Source: CBDBON01 sp965208395
Lineage (GTDB): Bacteria; Chloroflexota; Dehalococcoidia; Lucifugimonadales; CBDBON01
Direction of reading: 5' to 3'
DNA length: 64,000 bases
NCBI GenBank assembly: GCA_965208395.1
Contig: CBDBON010000003.1
Location: forward strand, 248,001-312,000
Part shown: positions 17,205-26,021 of the stretch, one piece after another
How positions within the stretch are numbered: position 1 is the stretch's first letter
Layout: each line of letters starts with the position of its first letter
The notes under the pieces: model-generated
Databases searched by the model: none
Seen by the model: the letters and a program-made list of their open reading frames with translations, nothing else
Told to the model about the DNA's origin: nothing
Translations under genes and position numbers: made by a program

Positions 17205-18002
17205 TTACGACAGGAACTCGCGGACGAGGGAGACGAACCGGTCCGTCCGCTCCAACTCCGGGCGGTGTCCGCAGCCGTCGAACAGCTCGAGGCGCGACCC
17301 CGGGATCGAGTCGTTATAGACCTGCGCCGCGCTCACCGGAACGATTCTGTCCTCCATACCCCATATCAGCAGCGTGGGCAGATCCTTGAGCCTTCGTAGC
17401 AGATGAGGAAGGCCGGGATAGAACATGTACGGCCTCCAGCTCAAACGGCAGGCCTGCTCCCTGTTGACCTCCCACTGCCCCGCCAGCTCTGGACTGGGCC
17501 GCTCGGGGCAGTAGTCGCCGAACTCGGGAGTCCCCTCGGGATCCAGCACCGAGTCGATCATGAAGTCCCTGGCCGTCACCAGGAACATGTCGTATATCTC
17601 CCCCGCCGGTGGCCTGACGCCGGGGGGGCTCACCAGCACGAGCCTCCTAAACGCCTGCGGAGACATGGTGGCCATCTCGGCGGCCAGCCATCCTCCCAGC
17701 GAGAGACCGATGGTGTCGACCGGACCGATGCCCATGTCGTCCAGCGCCTGGAGGTACCATCCCGCCATATCCCTCATGTTGACGATCCAGTCTAGCCTTG
17801 GAGAGGAGCCGAATCCGGGATGGGACGGCATGTAGAGCGTCCGGTCTTTGGCCAGCTCCCTATGGTATCGGAGCCAGCCGGGATGTCCCATCTCACCGTG
17901 GAGCAGCAGCAGAGGCTTGCCGGAGCCGCCTTTCAGGAGCTGGACGTCGGTCTCGGCGAGGTGGACTCTCTGCTCGGTCCAATCGGCTGTCGACGTTGTC
18001 AT
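17205..18002 (-). CDS. Alpha/beta hydrolase
   Basis: 265 residues. LLLLHGEMGHPGW gives the oxyanion-hole HG motif (about 31-36). The nucleophile elbow GLSLGG holds the serine (about 104), WGMEDRIVP the acid (about 214), and DGCGHRPE the histidine (about 243): a complete catalytic triad. Likely an esterase, lactonase or C-C hydrolase acting on an intermediate of the surrounding operon (inference). Ribosome site GAGGAG before ATG 18002. Third gene of the operon, 26 bases after the PNPOx-like gene. Confidence 0.9.
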   Translation of the reverse strand: MTTSTADWTEQRVHLAETDVQLLKGGSGKPLLLLHGEMGHPGWLRYHRELAKDRTLYMPSHPGFGSSPRLDWIVNMRDMAGWYLQALDDMGIGPVDTIGLSLGGWLAAEMATMSPQAFRRLVLVSPPGVRPPAGEIYDMFLVTARDFMIDSVLDPEGTPEFGDYCPERPSPELAGQWEVNREQACRLSWRPYMFYPGLPHLLRRLKDLPTLLIWGMEDRIVPVSAAQVYNDSIPGSRLELFDGCGHRPELERTDRFVSLVREFLS

Positions 18003-18028
18003 CGCCTGATCTCCTCAGCCTGCACCGG

Positions 18029-18406
18029 TCACGACGGGACGATCTCCAGCAGACAGCGCTCCGAACGCTCGGTCCACATCTGCGCGAGGTGGTCGACCGA
18101 GTCCCACGGCCCATCGGGGTATCGTCCCGCGTGGATCGGGGCGATAGTCTGGATAAGCGCCTCCTCGGCTACTACCCTGGCCTCACCTTGCACGGCGGGC
18201 CCGGTCCGGTGGCCGAAGGCGAGCCTCACGGCAGGATTTCGGGCGATCTTGCGCACCTTCAGAGAGTCCGGATACGTCGAGATGTAGAACCGGCCCGCGT
18301 GGTGGTCGAACCAGACCGGCACGGTGCCGGGCCTGCCACCGCTGTCGAAGGTCGTGATGTAGACTTCCCTCGACTCGTCAATCGCTCTGCTGAGCTCCGG
18401 GTCCAT
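18029..18406 (-). CDS. Pyridoxamine-5'-phosphate-oxidase-like (split-barrel flavin/F420) protein
   Basis: 125 residues. VYITTFDSGGRPGTVPVWFDHHAGRFYIST followed by SLKVRKIARNPAVRLAFGHR is the split-barrel fold common to PNPOx-like and deazaflavin (F420)-dependent reductases of the DDN/Rv1155 type. No catalytic residue separates FMN, F420 or haem users. Since a F420-type LLM enzyme lies nearby, a F420 cofactor is possible but unproven. It begins 12 bases after the aminotransferase stop codon. Confidence 0.8.
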   Translation of the reverse strand: MDPELSRAIDESREVYITTFDSGGRPGTVPVWFDHHAGRFYISTYPDSLKVRKIARNPAVRLAFGHRTGPAVQGEARVVAEEALIQTIAPIHAGRYPDGPWDSVDHLAQMWTERSERCLLEIVPS

Positions 18407-18418
18407 GGCGATCTGCCC

Positions 18419-19723
18419 CTAACGCGCGGCCTTGAGCGACGCCTCGAAGACGTCGACCGTTTCATCTATCTCCTCTTCCGTGTGAGCCGTAGAGATGTAG
18501 AAGCCGGCGCCGGAGATGCTGAAAATCCCGCGCCTGATCATCTCGGGTCCGATTCGTTCGTGCAGCTCCCGGTTCAGATACTGCTCAGACCTGTAGTCCG
18601 GTATCTCATCCCGGTCCGTGAACTTGATGTCGACTATCGATCCGGCGCTCGTGACGAGCGCCGGCACCTCGAATCTCTGGCATACGCCGCTCAGGCCGTC
18701 TCGCAGCCGGGCGCCCATCTCGGCCAGGCGGTCGTAGGTACCGGGCTTCTCAAGCTGCTCGAGTGCGGCCATTCCCGCCGTCGCGGCCAGAGGATTGCCG
18801 GTGAATGTTCCGCTTCCCTGGGCGTACTGACCCTGGGCCTTGAGCGCGGGATCCAACCTGCTCATGATCTCGTCGGGCCCAACGATGCACCCCACACCGA
18901 CTCCCCCTCCGAGCGCTTTGCCGAGAGTGGTGAGATCGGGGTCTATGCCGTAGAACTGCTGCGCGCCGCCCCAGGCCAGGCGAAACCCGGTGATAACCTC
19001 GTCAAGTATGAAAATAACGCCGCACTCTCTGGTGCACTCTCTCACCGCATCCAGGAACTCCGGTCTCGGCGGGATGTGACGCGTCTGAGGATCGAGGATG
19101 ACAGCAGCAAGATCGTCCTTGTGCTCCCTGATGATCTCGCAGGTCTGGTCCGCGTCGTTGTATGGAGCGATGAGTACGGTGTCGACCACCCCCTGTGGGA
19201 TTCCGCCCGTGTCCGGCTCGGGCGTGGGAAAAGGCAGCATCTGGGTGGGGTTCGTGCTGAACGAGATGTAATCGTTCGTTCCGTGGAAGGCGCCCTCGAA
19301 TTTGAGTATCTTAGTCTTGCCGGTGTATACCCTGGAGAGCCTGAGCGCGACGAAGACCGCCTCGCTGCCGGTACCGGTGTACTTGATCTTCTCGGCGCCA
19401 GGTATGGCGCTCATCACCTTTCGGGCGTGGCGCAGCATCACGTCGGTGGGCTGCATGAACTGCGTGCCCCGCTCGACCCGGTCCTGCAGCGCGCGGGTCA
19501 CTGCAGGATGGGCGTGACCGAGGATCATGGGGCCCGAGCCCAGGATGTAGTCGATATACTCGTTGCCGTCGACGTCCCAGATGCGGCTCCCCTTCCCGTG
19601 GGAGAAGACGGTGCGCACCTCCTCCGGCAGCTTGCTGCGGTAGAGCACTCCGCCGGGGATGTACTCCTCCACCTCCTGCACGAGCTGCTCGCCTGTCCTG
19701 CCCCTGACGACGTCTCTGACCAT
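18419..19723 (-). CDS. Class III aminotransferase, glutamate-1-semialdehyde-aminomutase-like
   Basis: 434 residues from ATG 19723, chosen for GGAGGAGGA four bases upstream; the frame stays open to 19807. Fold-type I PLP enzyme: YTGTGSEAVFVALRLSR binds the phosphate, FILDEVITGFRLA contains the Asp that holds the pyridine ring, and Lys269 in LTTLGKALGGGVG forms the Schiff base. GSA-aminomutase-like proteins outside haem operons are usually omega-transaminases or aminomutases on small amino ketones. First gene of the operon ending with the enolase gene. No tetrapyrrole genes are adjacent, so hemL is unlikely. Confidence 0.88.
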   Translation of the reverse strand: MVRDVVRGRTGEQLVQEVEEYIPGGVLYRSKLPEEVRTVFSHGKGSRIWDVDGNEYIDYILGSGPMILGHAHPAVTRALQDRVERGTQFMQPTDVMLRHARKVMSAIPGAEKIKYTGTGSEAVFVALRLSRVYTGKTKILKFEGAFHGTNDYISFSTNPTQMLPFPTPEPDTGGIPQGVVDTVLIAPYNDADQTCEIIREHKDDLAAVILDPQTRHIPPRPEFLDAVRECTRECGVIFILDEVITGFRLAWGGAQQFYGIDPDLTTLGKALGGGVGVGCIVGPDEIMSRLDPALKAQGQYAQGSGTFTGNPLAATAGMAALEQLEKPGTYDRLAEMGARLRDGLSGVCQRFEVPALVTSAGSIVDIKFTDRDEIPDYRSEQYLNRELHERIGPEMIRRGIFSISGAGFYISTAHTEEEIDETVDVFEASLKAAR

Positions 19724-19829
19724 GGACTCCTCCTCCGCCAGGCCGATAGTAGGCGTGAGTGTAGCACAACCGGCGGTAACGTGGAACGAACCGAAACGGG
19801 CATCCAACAGTTCAGAATTGAGGAGGGCA

Positions 19830-19920
19830 GCCCGTTCGTGGTGAGCCCTTCAGCAAGCTCAAGGAGAGCCTGTCAAACCATGACGGGCGGCCCTTCGACA
19901 GGCTCAGGGCGAACGGACTT
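19830..19920. repeat. REP-like palindromic repeats (two abutting copies)
   Basis: A CCCGTTCGTGGT arm pairs imperfectly with ACCATGACGGG about 34 bases on, and a second element with CTTCGACAGGCTCAGGG and CGAACGG follows. The core GACAGGCTCAG recurs at other intergenic places in this window (29.8, 31.2, 52.3 kb). It lies between the divergent aminotransferase and FMN oxidase genes. Confidence 0.7.
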
Positions 19921-19974
19921 AGATCCTATGGAATCTGAACGGATATACAACATGTGCGGGATTCGCCGATGGGC

Positions 19975-19980
19975 TATAAT
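19975..19980 (+). promoter_or_regulatory. Candidate -10 element (TATAAT) upstream of the FMN oxidase gene
   Basis: A perfect TATAAT lies 41 bases before the chosen start. No good -35 hexamer is seen at the usual distance. Confidence 0.35.
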
Positions 19981-20015
19981 CGCCGCCGTCTGAATCCATG
20001 CCGGGAGAGGACGGG

Positions 20016-21077
20016 ATGGGCCCGATCAACCTGTTCGAGTACGAGTCGTTGGCGAGAGCGCGGATGCCGCGCGACCTGTACGACTACATCCGAGGCGGCG
20101 CGGTCGACGAGATTACTCTCGCTAGAAACCGGAGAGCCCTGGATGAGACGCTGCTGAGTCCACGAGTCCTCGTCGACGTTACGGACCGTGACCTCTCCAC
20201 CACGGTATTGGGACATCGTCTGGAGTTTCCGGTAATGGTCGGGCCCGCCGGTCCCCAGCGTCAGGCGCATCCCGAAGGAGAGCAGGCTACAGCGAGAGCC
20301 GCGGCGGCGGCCGGAACGATCATGTCGGTGCCCACGGCGTCAGGCTACTCTCTGGAGGAGATAGCGGAGGCGGCCCCGGGGCCACTGTGGCTCCAGCTCT
20401 ATCACTTTTCGGACGAGCTCACGGAGCTGCTCGTGAAAAGAGCGGAGGCAGCCGGCTATTCGGCGGTCGTGCTGACCGTCGACGCGCCCGTCCGGCCGCT
20501 GCGTGAGCACGACCTGCGCAACCGCTTCGTTCCCGAGAGGGAGATGGTAACCGGCAGCCTCCACGGCTACGGTGAGCTGCTCAACGCGGCGCTGCTCGAG
20601 GTGCGGGAGCGGGAGCTCAACTTCAATGGACTCGTCTGGTCAAGGCTCGCCTGGCTGCGCCGGCTGACCGGTCTGCCGCTGGTCGTCAAGGGCATCATGA
20701 GGGCTGACGACGCGGTCCTGTGCACGGACCACGGCGTGGACGCCATCGTCGTGTCGAACCACGGCGGACGAACTCTGGACGGTGTCCCAGCGTCGATCGA
20801 GGTCCTGCCGGAGATTGCCGATGCGGTGGACGGCCGTCTGGAGGTGTACATGGACTCGGGCATACGACGCGGCACGGACGTGCTCAAGGCGCTGGCGCTC
20901 GGCGCCCGAGCCGTGCTTATCGGACGTCCGCTTTTCTGGGGGCTCACCATGGGCGGTGAAGCGGGAGTGCTCGATGTGCTGCGGATCCTCAGAGAGGAGT
21001 TCGACCGCGCCATGGCCTACTGCGGCTTTACCGATGTGGCGTCGATAGGACGCTCGGCGATCGTGCCTCCTCGTTAG
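20016..21077 (+). CDS. FMN-dependent alpha-hydroxy-acid oxidase/dehydrogenase
   Basis: 353 residues from ATG 20016, preceded by GGGAGAGGACGGG; ATG 19998 would add six residues but has no ribosome site. MGPINLFEYESLARARMP and YDYIRGGA open the glycolate-oxidase/lactate-dehydrogenase family. LPLVVKGI has the FMN-binding lysine, VSNHGGRTLDG the catalytic His (about 249) and Arg, and DSGIRRGTDVLKALALGARAVLIGRP the phosphate-binding end. It oxidises an alpha-hydroxy acid to the keto acid. The next gene, an LLM enzyme, starts 62 bases later and may be co-expressed. Confidence 0.92.
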   Translation: MGPINLFEYESLARARMPRDLYDYIRGGAVDEITLARNRRALDETLLSPRVLVDVTDRDLSTTVLGHRLEFPVMVGPAGPQRQAHPEGEQATARAAAAAGTIMSVPTASGYSLEEIAEAAPGPLWLQLYHFSDELTELLVKRAEAAGYSAVVLTVDAPVRPLREHDLRNRFVPEREMVTGSLHGYGELLNAALLEVRERELNFNGLVWSRLAWLRRLTGLPLVVKGIMRADDAVLCTDHGVDAIVVSNHGGRTLDGVPASIEVLPEIADAVDGRLEVYMDSGIRRGTDVLKALALGARAVLIGRPLFWGLTMGGEAGVLDVLRILREEFDRAMAYCGFTDVASIGRSAIVPPR

Positions 21078-21093
21078 GACGCGCGATAGAGTG

Positions 21094-21099
21094 TATAAT
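21094..21099 (+). promoter_or_regulatory. Candidate -10 element (TATAAT) upstream of the LLM gene at 21140
   Basis: TATAAT in the 62-base gap. The surrounding sequence (TATAATCATTGCCG) resembles that at 19975 (TATAATCGCCGCCG), so both genes may share a promoter type. The -35 is poor. Confidence 0.35.
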
Positions 21100-21139
21100 C
21101 ATTGCCGTTGATCAACTCAGACATTGAGAGAGGAGACCG

Positions 21140-22231
21140 ATGAAGCTGGGCCTTTTCAGTATGCCGTTGCACGATCCGGAACGCCCCCACGCGGAGACCT
21201 ATGACGAGGACCTCGAGACGCTGGCTCGCGGCGACAGGCTGGGGTTCTGCGAGGCCTGGATCGGCGAGCACTTTACGCTCCCGTGGGAGAACATCCCAGC
21301 TCCCGACATATTCATTGCGAGAGCGCTGGGCGTGACGGAGCAGATGGACCTCGGCACCGGAGTGGTGCTGCTCCACTACCACAATCCGGTGATGGTTGCC
21401 CACCGCATCGCCATGCTGGACCATCTCGCGAAGGGCCGGTTCTTCTTCGGAATCGGGGCCGGCGGGTCGCCGGAGGAGTCGGGAGTCTTCGGCATCGCTC
21501 CGGGAACGGGCAGCCCGCGCGACCGTATGAACGAGTCGATCGACCTGATCACGAGGCTCTGGACCGAGGAGGAGCCGTTCGAGTACGACGGCAAGTACTT
21601 CAACTCCACGGTGTACGATCCGATGCCCGACAGGAGACTCTGGTTCCATATGAGGCCCTACCAGAAGCCTCACCCTCCGATAGCCGTGGCGGGTACGAGT
21701 CCGCGCTCGGAGACGCTGTCGGTCGCCGGCGAGAAGGGCTGGTGGCCCATGAGCTCCGCCTTCGTCCACAGGAGCAAGCTCTCGACCCACTGGGAGGTGG
21801 TCGAGGAGGGCGCGGCCAAGACGGGCCGGACGCCGTCGCGGCGCGACTGGCGCATCGCCAGGGAGGTGTACGTCGCCGACACGACGGAGCAGGCGCGGCA
21901 AGAGGCTCTCGAAGGACCGCTCGGAGAGGCGTTCGACCGGTACTGGATGTACCTCATCGGCAACGGTCCCCGCGGGAAGGGTGCCTTCAAGGTGGACCCC
22001 GACATGCCGGACGAGGCGCTGACGCCCGAGTATATGCTGAACAACTACTGGATCGTCGGGGACCCCGACGAGTGCACCCGGCAGATCAGGGATCTGTACG
22101 ACACGGTCGGCGGCTTCGGCGTCCTCCTACCGCAGACCCACGACTGGGGTCGCGACAGCGCGAAGTGGAAGCGCTCGATGGAGCTGATGTCGTCTGAGGT
22201 AATGCCAGCCATCGCCGACCTACAGCCGTAG
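21140..22231 (+). CDS. LLM-class flavin-dependent monooxygenase
   Basis: 363 residues. MKLGLFSMPLHDPERP, GFCEAWIGEHFTLPWENIP, LGTGVVLLHYHNPVMVAHRIAMLDHLAKGRF and GIGAGGSPEES are luciferase-like signatures. HPPIAVAGTSPRSETLSVAGEKGW follows, and the end has NYWIVGDPDECTRQI. It closely resembles the product at 28425-29558 in layout (same opening pattern and same IVGDPDEC ending), so the two are paralogues. FMN-dependent C-H or C-C oxygenation is the usual chemistry; substrate unknown. GAGGAG four bases before the ATG. Its stop overlaps the convergent phosphatase-like gene by 12 bases. Confidence 0.92.
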   Translation: MKLGLFSMPLHDPERPHAETYDEDLETLARGDRLGFCEAWIGEHFTLPWENIPAPDIFIARALGVTEQMDLGTGVVLLHYHNPVMVAHRIAMLDHLAKGRFFFGIGAGGSPEESGVFGIAPGTGSPRDRMNESIDLITRLWTEEEPFEYDGKYFNSTVYDPMPDRRLWFHMRPYQKPHPPIAVAGTSPRSETLSVAGEKGWWPMSSAFVHRSKLSTHWEVVEEGAAKTGRTPSRRDWRIAREVYVADTTEQARQEALEGPLGEAFDRYWMYLIGNGPRGKGAFKVDPDMPDEALTPEYMLNNYWIVGDPDECTRQIRDLYDTVGGFGVLLPQTHDWGRDSAKWKRSMELMSSEVMPAIADLQP

Positions 22232-23638
22232 CTCGGCGGAGCCCTCGTCGACGTAGGCCGTATCCCCGACACGGGAGACGACTATCGTCTGACGGTACGT
22301 TCCACCGTCAACCGGGCGCGTGGCCTCGTGCGTCTCCGTCTCCCAGTCGACGTCTGAAGGATCGGGTGTCACGGCGAACGCTTCGCGCAGTGGTCTGCCC
22401 TGCATGAGGGGTGGTGGCGCTATTCTCATCATCTCCAGGACAGTGGGGGCAAGGTCGACGTTTCCCGTGGGCTCTCGGAGCGTGATGCCGCTCCTGAAGG
22501 CGGGGCCCCGCGCGATGAGAACGTTCCGGATCTCCTGGCGGCTCATCGATCCGTGGACCCCCTGCCCTGCCCACGCGCCGGTGCAGTAGGAGAAGCCGGG
22601 CGTCCAGGCAAATGAGGCGATCAGGTCCGGCGCGCGCTCGCCGTCCGCTCCGGGGAGGCCCGCGGGCAGAGTTCCTTCAATCGGGCCGATGGCGCTCGAC
22701 GCCAGCACGGGGCCGCACCAGGGCTGCGCGATGAGGTTCGCCACCAGGCGGTCGGCGACGGAACGGTCCCGCTCTCGGACGTAGAACAGGACGGAGCCGC
22801 CATTTTCTGCAGAGACCACGCTGTCATCTCCGACAGTCTCCCCTATCCATGGCCTTATGTCGACGGTGCCTACTACCGTGGAGTGGCCGTGATCTGAGAC
22901 GACTAGGACATCGGTATACGCTGCACGCCCGGTCTCTTCGAGCCACTCCATCAGGCCTCCGAACTGCCTGTCGGCCTCGAGCAGCGCGGCGATCGACTCG
23001 GGGCTGCCGGCGGCGTGCGCGTGCTGGGTCTTGTCGGGCTCGGAGAGCCACACGAGGGATACGGCTGCCCGCCTGTCCTCTATCGCGTAGCGCGTCAGTA
23101 TCTCCACCGCCCTGGCCATCCTGCCCGTGTTGGGCTTCGTCTCCCCGGGCCACAGTCCGAACCGCTCGACGATCTCGTGGTGGAGAGGCCTGGGCAGGGA
23201 GAAGTCGGGATGGATGGTCGCCCCGCCGACCCGCTCGGCGTCCGGGTTGTGGACGTAGGCGTTGCCGGACGTGCCGCTCACGACGGCCACGTACTCCCGA
23301 CCATGCTCGGCCAGGATGTCGGCAAGCGTGGGGACGAGCAGCACTCGGCCCAGAGCGGCATGTACCTGGGAGAGGATGGGTTCAAGGGCCGAAAATGCCC
23401 GGTCCGGGTCGAAGTCCCTGAAGATTACCGTGTTGGCCGCGAGGCCGTGCGTTCCGGGGTAGCATCCGGTCGCCATAGACGCGGCGTTCGCGCGCGTGAC
23501 CGTTGGGAAGACGGCGTGGTGGTTGGCGAAGGTCACCCCCTCCGCGGCGAAGGAGGCCAGGTTAGGCATGAGCTGCGGAGTCACCTGAGAGGGCTGCAGC
23601 CCGTCGAAGACCACGATGAGAATCGAACGCACCGACAT
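22220..23638 (-). CDS. Alkaline-phosphatase-superfamily phosphodiesterase (nucleotide pyrophosphatase/phosphonoacetate-hydrolase-like)
   Basis: 472 residues from ATG 23638; the frame runs on upstream without protein-like sequence. Metal and nucleophile motifs are visible: VFDGLQPSQ (Asp, about 11), FPTVTRANAASMATGCYPGTHG with Thr nucleophile (about 46), WLSEPDKTQHAHA (Asp/His), VVSDHGHSTV (DHGH), and GVHGSMSRQEIRNVLIARGP with a His near the end. Typical of type I phosphodiesterases/NPPs acting on phosphate or phosphonate esters. There is no signal peptide, so probably cytoplasmic. Exact substrate unknown. Confidence 0.88.
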   Translation of the reverse strand: MSVRSILIVVFDGLQPSQVTPQLMPNLASFAAEGVTFANHHAVFPTVTRANAASMATGCYPGTHGLAANTVIFRDFDPDRAFSALEPILSQVHAALGRVLLVPTLADILAEHGREYVAVVSGTSGNAYVHNPDAERVGGATIHPDFSLPRPLHHEIVERFGLWPGETKPNTGRMARAVEILTRYAIEDRRAAVSLVWLSEPDKTQHAHAAGSPESIAALLEADRQFGGLMEWLEETGRAAYTDVLVVSDHGHSTVVGTVDIRPWIGETVGDDSVVSAENGGSVLFYVRERDRSVADRLVANLIAQPWCGPVLASSAIGPIEGTLPAGLPGADGERAPDLIASFAWTPGFSYCTGAWAGQGVHGSMSRQEIRNVLIARGPAFRSGITLREPTGNVDLAPTVLEMMRIAPPPLMQGRPLREAFAVTPDPSDVDWETETHEATRPVDGGTYRQTIVVSRVGDTAYVDEGSAELRL

Positions 23639-23776
23639 TTTCCGAAGGGGGTTAGGAGCCGTGCAGATTCTAGCACATGTTCCGCCCCTTCCTTCCGGCC
23701 TTTCCTTAAGGGGAAGGAGGAGGCTCAAGGGCGCGGACATCCAAGCGGTGTTATACTGCGCCCACTGGATTGTCGG

Positions 23777-24628
23777 ATGGCCTTCTTCTTCGTACAGCTT
23801 GCGGACCCGCAGTTCGGGATGTACGCCGCTCTGAGCGGCCTGGATGAGGAGCGCCTGAGAGACTACCGCCGGCGCGGCATGAAGATCGAGGCGTCTCCCA
23901 AGATCACGGGCCTAGACAGGGAGACGGAGCTGTACGGGAGGGCGATCGCGGCGGTCAACAGGCTGTCGCCCGACTTCGTCGTCACCTGCGGGGACATGGT
24001 CAACGACGCTGACCAGCCAGCCCAGTATGAGGAGCTCATGCGGATGACCGCGGGCCTCGACGACGGCATCCCGATGCACTGGGTGGCCGGCAACCACGAC
24101 ATGGGTAACATCTTTACGACCGAATCGCTGGCGCGGTACAGGGAGCTCTTCGGTAAGGATGACTACTACTTCGACCACGGCGGCAGCCGGTTCGTCGTTC
24201 TCAACACGAACATAGCCGTCGACCCTACGCAGATGCCGAACGAGTGGAACAGACAACGGGCGTTTGCCGAGCACGCGATCGGAGAGGCGAGAGCGCAGTC
24301 GGCGAACCACATCATCGTGTTCACGCACTATCCGCTCTTTCTCAGAGACGCCGAGGAGGGGGATGGGTCGATAGTGGTGCCGCGCGAGCGGCGCCTGGTG
24401 CTGCTCGAGATCTTCCGCAGGCACAGGGTGACCGCGGTGTTCTCCGGACACTGGCACCGGAACTGCTACGCACGCGACGGTGATCTTGAGATGGTGACCT
24501 CCGGCTCAGTGGGTTGTCCGCTGGGAGACGATCCGTCCGGGCTCCGGATCGTCAAGGTGTTCGAGGACCGGGTGGAGCATGAGTACTTTGCGCTGGACGC
24601 CGTCCCGGACCGGGTCGTGCTCCCGTAG
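23777..24628 (+). CDS. Calcineurin-like metallophosphoesterase
   Basis: 283 residues from ATG 23777, just after TATACT (23752-23757). Metal-binding motifs occur in order: LADPQFG (D-x-Q variant of DxH), VTCGDMVNDA (GDxxx), WVAGNHDMG (GNHD), VFTHYPLF (TH) and FSGHWHRN (GHxH). This is the pattern of CPPED1/ADPRibase-type phosphoesterases, dinuclear-metal enzymes for phosphomonoesters or nucleotide diesters. The first metal motif has Gln instead of His, as seen in CPPED1-like members. It is followed 62 bases later by an aminotransferase gene. Confidence 0.88.
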   Translation: MAFFFVQLADPQFGMYAALSGLDEERLRDYRRRGMKIEASPKITGLDRETELYGRAIAAVNRLSPDFVVTCGDMVNDADQPAQYEELMRMTAGLDDGIPMHWVAGNHDMGNIFTTESLARYRELFGKDDYYFDHGGSRFVVLNTNIAVDPTQMPNEWNRQRAFAEHAIGEARAQSANHIIVFTHYPLFLRDAEEGDGSIVVPRERRLVLLEIFRRHRVTAVFSGHWHRNCYARDGDLEMVTSGSVGCPLGDDPSGLRIVKVFEDRVEHEYFALDAVPDRVVLP

Positions 24629-24689
24629 CCGAGGAGCCTGGCGTAAGAACGGCACAAGGTCTGCTCCCACGGACGGAAAAGGAGGCTCG

Positions 24690-26006
24690 ATGACATCCAG
24701 TATTGCGGATCGTGAGATGCGGACTTACGTCGAACGCTCCCCGAAGTCCAGGGAGATGTTCGAGGAGGCGAGACAGTACCTGCCGGACGGGGTGACGCGC
24801 GGGACGGGCTGGAAACCCTACCCTCTCTACTGGCAGCGGGGCGAGGGCGTCCGCGTCTGGGATGTCGACGGGGTGGAGCGTATCGACTTCTTCGGAAACA
24901 ACAGCGCGCTGCCGCTCGGTCACGCGAACCCGGAGGTGGTCCGCGCGCTTCAGGAAAGAGTTGCCAACGGCGTCTCCTTCAACGCGCCTCACGAGGCGCA
25001 CGTAAAGCTGGCGAAGATACTGTGCGAGCGGATCGAATCGGTCGAGAGGGTCCGCTTTACGAACTCTGGCACCGAGGCGACGATGAACTGCATACACGCC
25101 GCCCGGGCGTTCACAGGCAGGTCGAGGATCGCCAAAGTGGACGGAGCCTACCACGGTCTCTACGACACCGTGGCTGCGAACGGAGTGGGCGATCTGCGCT
25201 ACCCGACGACGGTGTCGAATCTTCCCGGCGCGCCAAAAGCCGCTACAGAACAGATCGTCATGCTTCCCTTCAACGATCCGGATGCAGCGAGGGAGATCAT
25301 CCTGCGGCACAGAGACGAGCTGGGCGCGGTGGTGGTCGAGCCGATGATGGGAGGCGCCGGATTCATTCCGGCGACGCGGGAATACCTGGAGGCTATCAGG
25401 GAGGTGACGAGCCGGGAGGGTATCGTCCTGATCTTCGACGAGGTGTGCAGCCTCCGGGCCGGATACGGTGCGGGACAGGGTATGTTCGGCGTCTACCCGG
25501 ACATGTCGGCCTTCGGCAAGTCGGTCGGAGGCGGCACCGCAATAGGGGCCTTCGGTGGGCGTAGAGACGTCATGGCCGTCTATGAGGAGAACTCGGGAGA
25601 GAACCATGTCGGGCATTCCGGATCGTTCAACGGCAATCCGCTGAGCCTGACCTCCGGCGTCGCAACCTTCGAACAGATGACTCCAGAGGTGTACGAGCAC
25701 CTGGACGGACTGGCGGAGCGCCTCAGGGAGGGCATTCGCGCGGTCTGCGGGGAGTTCGGAGTGCCTGTCCAGGTGACGGGGCTGGGGTCGCTCTTCTGCG
25801 TACACTTCAACGACCGCCCCATCCTGAACAGGAGAGACACGCTGACGAACGACCGAGAGCGGGAGTGGCAGGTGTTCTACGGACTGCTGAATGAGGGTGT
25901 CTGGCCGTCGGTCGGACTGCTGGGGGCGGTATCGGCGCCGATGACGGACGGCGACGTGGACGCATATGCCGACGGACTCCGAGATGTCCTCGCGCGGAAC
26001 CGGTGA
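24690..26006 (+). CDS. Class III aminotransferase, glutamate-1-semialdehyde-aminomutase-like (second copy)
   Basis: 438 residues; GGAGG four bases before ATG 24690. FTNSGTEATMNCIHAARAF is the phosphate-binding loop, LIFDEVCSLRAGYG the Asp motif and SAFGKSVGGGTAIGAFGG contains the Schiff-base Lys277. It is only moderately similar to the enzyme at 18419-19723 (same family, different motifs), so they probably act on different amino compounds. No haem-synthesis neighbours. It lies in a plus-strand series with the phosphoesterase, exonuclease and secernin genes. Confidence 0.88.
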   Translation: MTSSIADREMRTYVERSPKSREMFEEARQYLPDGVTRGTGWKPYPLYWQRGEGVRVWDVDGVERIDFFGNNSALPLGHANPEVVRALQERVANGVSFNAPHEAHVKLAKILCERIESVERVRFTNSGTEATMNCIHAARAFTGRSRIAKVDGAYHGLYDTVAANGVGDLRYPTTVSNLPGAPKAATEQIVMLPFNDPDAAREIILRHRDELGAVVVEPMMGGAGFIPATREYLEAIREVTSREGIVLIFDEVCSLRAGYGAGQGMFGVYPDMSAFGKSVGGGTAIGAFGGRRDVMAVYEENSGENHVGHSGSFNGNPLSLTSGVATFEQMTPEVYEHLDGLAERLREGIRAVCGEFGVPVQVTGLGSLFCVHFNDRPILNRRDTLTNDREREWQVFYGLLNEGVWPSVGLLGAVSAPMTDGDVDAYADGLRDVLARNR

Positions 26007-26021
26007 GGCCGCTCTCACGGC

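Noticed and set aside
17798..19993. Long open frame of about 731 codons on the plus strand
   Set aside because: It lies antisense to three well-supported minus-strand genes (hydrolase, PNPOx-like, aminotransferase); its translation has no recognisable motif.
23015..23776. N-terminal extension of the metallophosphoesterase frame
   Set aside because: The frame is open upstream but overlaps the antisense phosphodiesterase gene; the recognisable protein starts at ATG 23777 just after a -10-like TATACT.
18419..26006. The two GSA-aminomutase-like genes as hemL
   Set aside because: There are two of them, in catabolic contexts with no tetrapyrrole genes; aminotransferase or aminomutase on another substrate is more likely.
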